Shown: in pieces, positions 60,513 to 64,000 of the stretch
Layout of the letters: each line of letters begins with the position of its first letter
Numbering within the stretch: position 1 is the first letter of the stretch
Assembly: GCF_021130785.1 (NCBI RefSeq)
Contig: NC_060210.1
Span: 184,852,001 to 184,916,000 of the forward strand
Length of the DNA stretch: 64,000 nucleotides
Direction of reading: 5' to 3'
DNA from: Homalodisca vitripennis
Lineage: Eukaryota > Arthropoda > Insecta > Hemiptera > Cicadellidae
The notes under the pieces: generated by a model
Databases searched by the model: none
What the model was told of the DNA's origin: nothing
Seen by the model: only the letters and a program-made list of their open reading frames with translations
Program-made: the position numbers and the translations under genes

Positions 60513-60734
60513 TTAGTTTACTCTAACATTTGATGCTAAATCCAAGAGTGTTGGCGAAATCAAATAAATGATGACCAGGGAAAGTAAGATAAGGTAAAGT
60601 GGAATGAGAAACATGCCAATCATGTCCGGCTGTAATGGTGGATTCCAATTTACTATTGTGATATCTCTTAGTGTATGTGTCCGTATTTCTTCCATTCGCA
60701 GGGTGAAAAAAAACTTGGATTCTGAATTATTCAA
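60513..60734 (-). CDS. Small open frame with one membrane segment, unassigned
   Basis: Seventy-three codons on the minus strand. A polar N-terminal half contains 'NWNPPLQPD'. It is followed by a strongly hydrophobic stretch, 'MIGMFLIPLYLILLSLVIIY', that would span a membrane, and a short polar tail with the stop at 60513. It could be the last exon of a membrane protein (possible internal start at 60693) or a chance frame in AT-rich DNA, where hydrophobic runs are common. No family is recognised. Confidence 0.18.
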   Translation of the reverse strand: MNNSESKFFFTLRMEEIRTHTLRDITIVNWNPPLQPDMIGMFLIPLYLILLSLVIIYLISPTLLDLASNVRVN

Positions 60735-62144
60735 AATGAAATCGTTGACTAGATGAGGAAAATGGTATTACCTAAAGAATTTTGTTTTAATATTGGAAAT
60801 TTACCTATTTGTTCTTCTTAACAAGGATTCTTTATAACTTTTTCAACAATTATTTTCCCGATATACTTCTAAAACAAAATTTATAATGAAACCCTTCTGC
60901 AAAAACATACATAGGGAATTTAATTTAAACTAGTTCTTTTAAAAACTTGTTTCTTTATTCTTTGTTCTAAAATTTCACCTAGACTTCTCAACTTACACGT
61001 TTATTAATGATTACATTTCTTAAAAATAATTTTTATGTGTATAATATATTTATAATTTTTAGTAATTATATTTTTGAAGAAAACCTAGAGCAGGGGCACT
61101 AAAATGACATTATGCTTTTAAAATTAGTACCCTATTAGATAAGTGAAGAAGTAGTCTAAACATTTCACCATAGCAAATATTCGTCATAAATTATTTCGTA
61201 TTAAATTTTTTTATAAAACATAATTGTAACATCTATGCATGAGCAAAGCTCTTAACCAACTTTATCCAGACACGGTCAACAAAGCCATGCTTAATACAAC
61301 TGTATTGCACAAAAGATATATGTTTTAGTATTTAGTCTTGGCAAAAAACTTTCTACAATTCTCAGAGCTCGCTATCGTAAATTTAAGTCGTACAGGGAGA
61401 TAGTTTGAATAAAGTAACTAACGTAGAAATGCAGAGGCATCAAGCAGCAAATGTGTAAGTGCGGAAGAGGCAATGACGTTCTACCTACCCCAGACGTTAT
61501 TTCATTCGTCGTTATTTGATTCGAGTTAGATCAGTATGTATTGGTCGTTCAAAAAACATTTGTTGTCCTGGTCCATCAAGCTTTTCATAGTTAATACAGG
61601 CAGTAATGGTGGGTCTTTGTACAGAAAGAAAAAAAAACTTGTTATAACATGTATATATTTAAAGTCAATAGATGCCGGTTGCTGTCGAACAACCTTGAGT
61701 TTTTCCCATAAGAACAATGTTAAACCTTATATATTTTTCCGCCTTATTTTTTTAACGTTGTACTATGTTATGATCATTATTTAGTAAAATTCAATAATAT
61801 GCAAAACGCTAGATCTAGAAAGGCCTTTCCATATTGTGTGAGATAGTACGTATTCAAATCCTATCTGAAAGCAAGTTTTTATCAGTATTATTGATCTTAC
61901 GTGCTCTTACGTACTGAAGCTCATTTTCTAATTTGATAAAATATTTGCAAATAATTCACATCTATAGAAAAGAGTAGGATAATGCAGTAGAACAAATGCA
62001 AGCATTTCCATTTTAAGCTAAAAGATGAATAACAACAGAGGGCTAGTGGTATTTAGATTACAAAGAAATTATTTTGAAAGCAATAAAAGTAATTTCATCC
62101 TCTAAAGGGATAATAAAATACTCCGAATGGAAAAAAACATGAGT
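60735..62144. other. AT-rich DNA, no gene seen
   Basis: Nothing recognisable. The overlapping open frames at 61526-61784 on both strands have no motif. Confidence 0.45.
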
Positions 62145-62248
62145 TAGAGATGTGGGGAAGAGAGAGAGAAAGAGGCAGAGGGAGTGAGAGAGAGTGAGGG
62201 GGAGAAAGAGTGGAAGGGTGGGAGGGGGTGAGAGAAGGGGAGAGAGAG
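62145..62248. repeat. GA-rich (polypurine) low-complexity tract
   Basis: About 100 bp almost entirely of A and G, with GAGAGA and GGGG runs. The complementary minus frame 62058-62279 (proline/leucine/serine-rich) is an artefact. Confidence 0.9.
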
Positions 62249-62369
62249 CCAGTAGTAACATGAAATAATTGCTATACATTAGATTATGGTTTTCCCCAGC
62301 AACTCAATCTATCAATGCGTTATTTGTTTGTTATTATACAACTTCATTTTATTTTTTTCATGATCATTT

Positions 62370-62428
62370 TGGTTAGGTTAGGTTATGTTAGGATAGGATA
62401 GGTTAAGTTAGGTTAGGTTAGGTTAGGT
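62370..62428. repeat. Interstitial TTAGG repeats (insect telomere motif)
   Basis: A run of TTAGG units with a few variants (TTATG, ATAGG, TTAAG) spans about 58 bp. (TTAGG)n is the ancestral arthropod telomere repeat. At this length it is an internal relic, for example from break repair, and not a chromosome end. Confidence 0.85.
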
Positions 62429-62429
62429 G

Positions 62430-63585
62430 TATTTATTACCTAAATTCATAATTTTTTCGTTTAATTTTGTGAGAAATTGTTTTTTATTTCATGGTTTGAT
62501 GGGCTGTTACTGTTAAATTTAAAACAAATATCACAACCAAAAGATAATTACCTCGAATGTGGATGGAATCAAGGGTAAAATTAGCCTATATGTTAGGTTT
62601 TTAAAAATGAAGTGATGTATTAATTATTTTAATAATAAACGTCTTACCTTTATAGCTCATAAGAAACCCTAATAATTTCGTTACTATATCTAAATAAATT
62701 AGTAGTCATTTAATTTAAGTGAAACTTGTAACAGAATCATAACTATGATGTTCTGTGAAGTAACATTTTTCAGGATTTGCTAACCATTAATTAGTTAAAT
62801 ATTTAATAATAAAACGAAATAGATAGAAATTACAAAACTTATAAATAAATATTTATTAATTATGTACATCCGGTTAGACAGTATTGATTATAGTCTCTAG
62901 CGTTGTAAACCCATTACAACCCTTGCGTCATGTCCAATGTAATAACAAGTCCAACATGTTGTTAAACTTAAGACCAAGAGGGTTGAAACAAATCATGAAT
63001 ATTATATTTATGACGTCACATGAGCTAATTTTACATCCAGTTATATGTGAGAACTATAATGCTTATATTATTACGAAGATACTAAGAGAGACGGATATCT
63101 AGTCAGTTTCGGATCTGCAGCACACAGCAGAATGCAGAGGGAGAATTTACCTCCCCTCATGCAGCCCTAACCACAGCAGTGTATATTAAAACCACTCCGT
63201 TTACCCAATAAACCGATACTCTGCAGCCCTTTACAGCAAGGGTGATTCCTAGAATTACAAATTTATTTACAAAGCACTCAAGTATGCTCAGACCACAGAC
63301 TGCGACATTCTATTACACTTTCAAATTGTTTAAAGTGAATGATCTTATTATTATTAGAATAAGATTATTTATTTCTAGTTCAAATGTAAGAGGACTGTAG
63401 ATTGCGTTTCGCTTACCATCGGATTTTTCCAGAAAGAAATTTTAAGACACGCAGATAATTAGAGGGAAAAGACATTTTTCAGTCCCTTGCAGACAAAAAG
63501 CGACACACACAATAAAAGAGGAAACTTTTCAGCTTATTAAGTGATAGCAAAATAGACATAATTTGATGTCTATAGATCACTTGAC
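62430..63585. other. AT-rich DNA, no gene seen
   Basis: The 62884-63102 open frame has no motif. A slightly GC-richer patch at 63110-63200 is unassigned. Confidence 0.4.
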
Positions 63586-63589
63586 TTTT

Positions 63590-63790
63590 GATATATCCGT
63601 CTGCTGAGTTATGGACTTCGCTAAGATTCATCCAAATGCCATGAAGGTACATGCACCTTAACTAACCTCGATCTTGTCCGTTTATAAATGAAGATGCGTG
63701 TATCATTCCAAGTTATTAGCTAGATTCTTGCTTGACATATTGTGCGGATAACAACTAGACGATAGACAGAACTGCACTAATAACTCAGTC
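63590..63790 (+). repeat. Dispersed repeat family copy, diverged
   Basis: Pieces in family order: ATATATCCGTCTGCTGAGTT, CTTCGCTAAGATTCATCCAA, GGTACATGCACC, CTCGATCTTGTCCGTTTATA, AATGAAGATGCGTGTAT, then TGCGGATAACAACTAGACGA and TAGACAGAA from a following unit. It matches the 19.3 and 24.2 kb units. Confidence 0.5.
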
Positions 63791-64000
63791 ATATAAAATT
63801 CAACAAGCATGTTCATTTTAAACTTTTTTAACCACACTGAGAACTAGGTAGATTGCATGTTTCTAACATTAAATTATCACTAAGCTCAAAAACCTAACAT
63901 TATCATTTTTCAAATCTTAGAACATTATCAAAAAACTGTGTCTTGGTGTTGATTAAAACCATGTTTTTCCGACGATTGATTTCAGTCTTAAAATTTTATC
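63791..64000. other. AT-rich DNA, no gene seen
   Basis: Nothing recognisable up to the window end. Confidence 0.4.

Noticed and set aside
62058..62279. Leucine/proline/serine-rich frame resembling a signal peptide
   Set aside because: It is the complement of the GA-rich tract, so the composition is low-complexity.

Overview
This is AT-rich non-coding DNA from an arthropod, most probably an insect. It is dominated by transposable elements and satellite-like repeats. The evidence is the density of LINE, Penelope-like (PLE) and Tc1/mariner remains of insect type, long (TA)n tracts, an interstitial run of the insect telomere repeat TTAGG near 62.4 kb, and the absence of any long intact host coding region. 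No species is claimed. I see no bacterial-style operons, no CRISPR array and no rRNA. All long protein matches belong to mobile elements, and all are broken.

Layout. 1-4.4 kb: unique AT-rich DNA with a 128-137 bp tandem array (1.98-2.41 kb) and a 100 bp duplication (3.55-3.79 kb). 4.4-9.1 kb: a nearly full-length but frameshifted non-LTR retrotransposon on the minus strand (ORF1 with PHD-like finger and coiled coil; ORF2 with endonuclease and reverse transcriptase). About 9.60 kb: a GC-rich 88 bp candidate first coding exon on the plus strand, with a signal-peptide-like N-terminus and a GTAAGT donor. It is the best host-gene candidate in the window. 12.4-12.8 kb: a degenerate repeat with a relative at 29.4 kb. 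14.8-15.84 kb: a TTAA-flanked inverted-repeat element filled with about seven 114 bp repeats. 17.8-28.1 kb: scattered copies and one tandem expansion (19.3-20.0 kb) of a dispersed repeat family. 25.1 kb: an inverted repeat with a ribozyme-like loop.

32.0-34.5 kb: a Tc1/mariner-superfamily element with about 600 bp terminal inverted repeats. 35.5 and 53.0 kb: two copies of a tRNA-like repeat, flanked by inverted repeats. 37.5-38.2 kb and 43.7-47.2 kb: two Penelope-like insertions. Each is a head-to-head inverted dimer bounded by a 12-13 bp target-site duplication, and each carries hammerhead-ribozyme-like cores near both outer ends. The larger one has two arms of about 1.67 kb around a 97 bp loop and is the most striking structure here. 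49.0-49.5 kb: a 226 bp duplication with (TA)n. 50.7-51.3 kb: the 3' end of an R1/I-type LINE with its poly-A tail. 53.9 kb: a fold-back MITE. 57.5-58.9 kb: a second Tc1/mariner element with an open C-terminal transposase half. 60.1-60.7 kb: two weak exon-like open frames. 62.1-62.4 kb: a GA-rich tract and the TTAGG array. 63.6 kb: another copy of the dispersed repeat.

The window reads as intergenic or intronic DNA, possibly a very long intron following the 9.60 kb exon. Repeat boundaries come from reading the sequence by eye. Single-base indels that break frames could be mutation or sequencing error.
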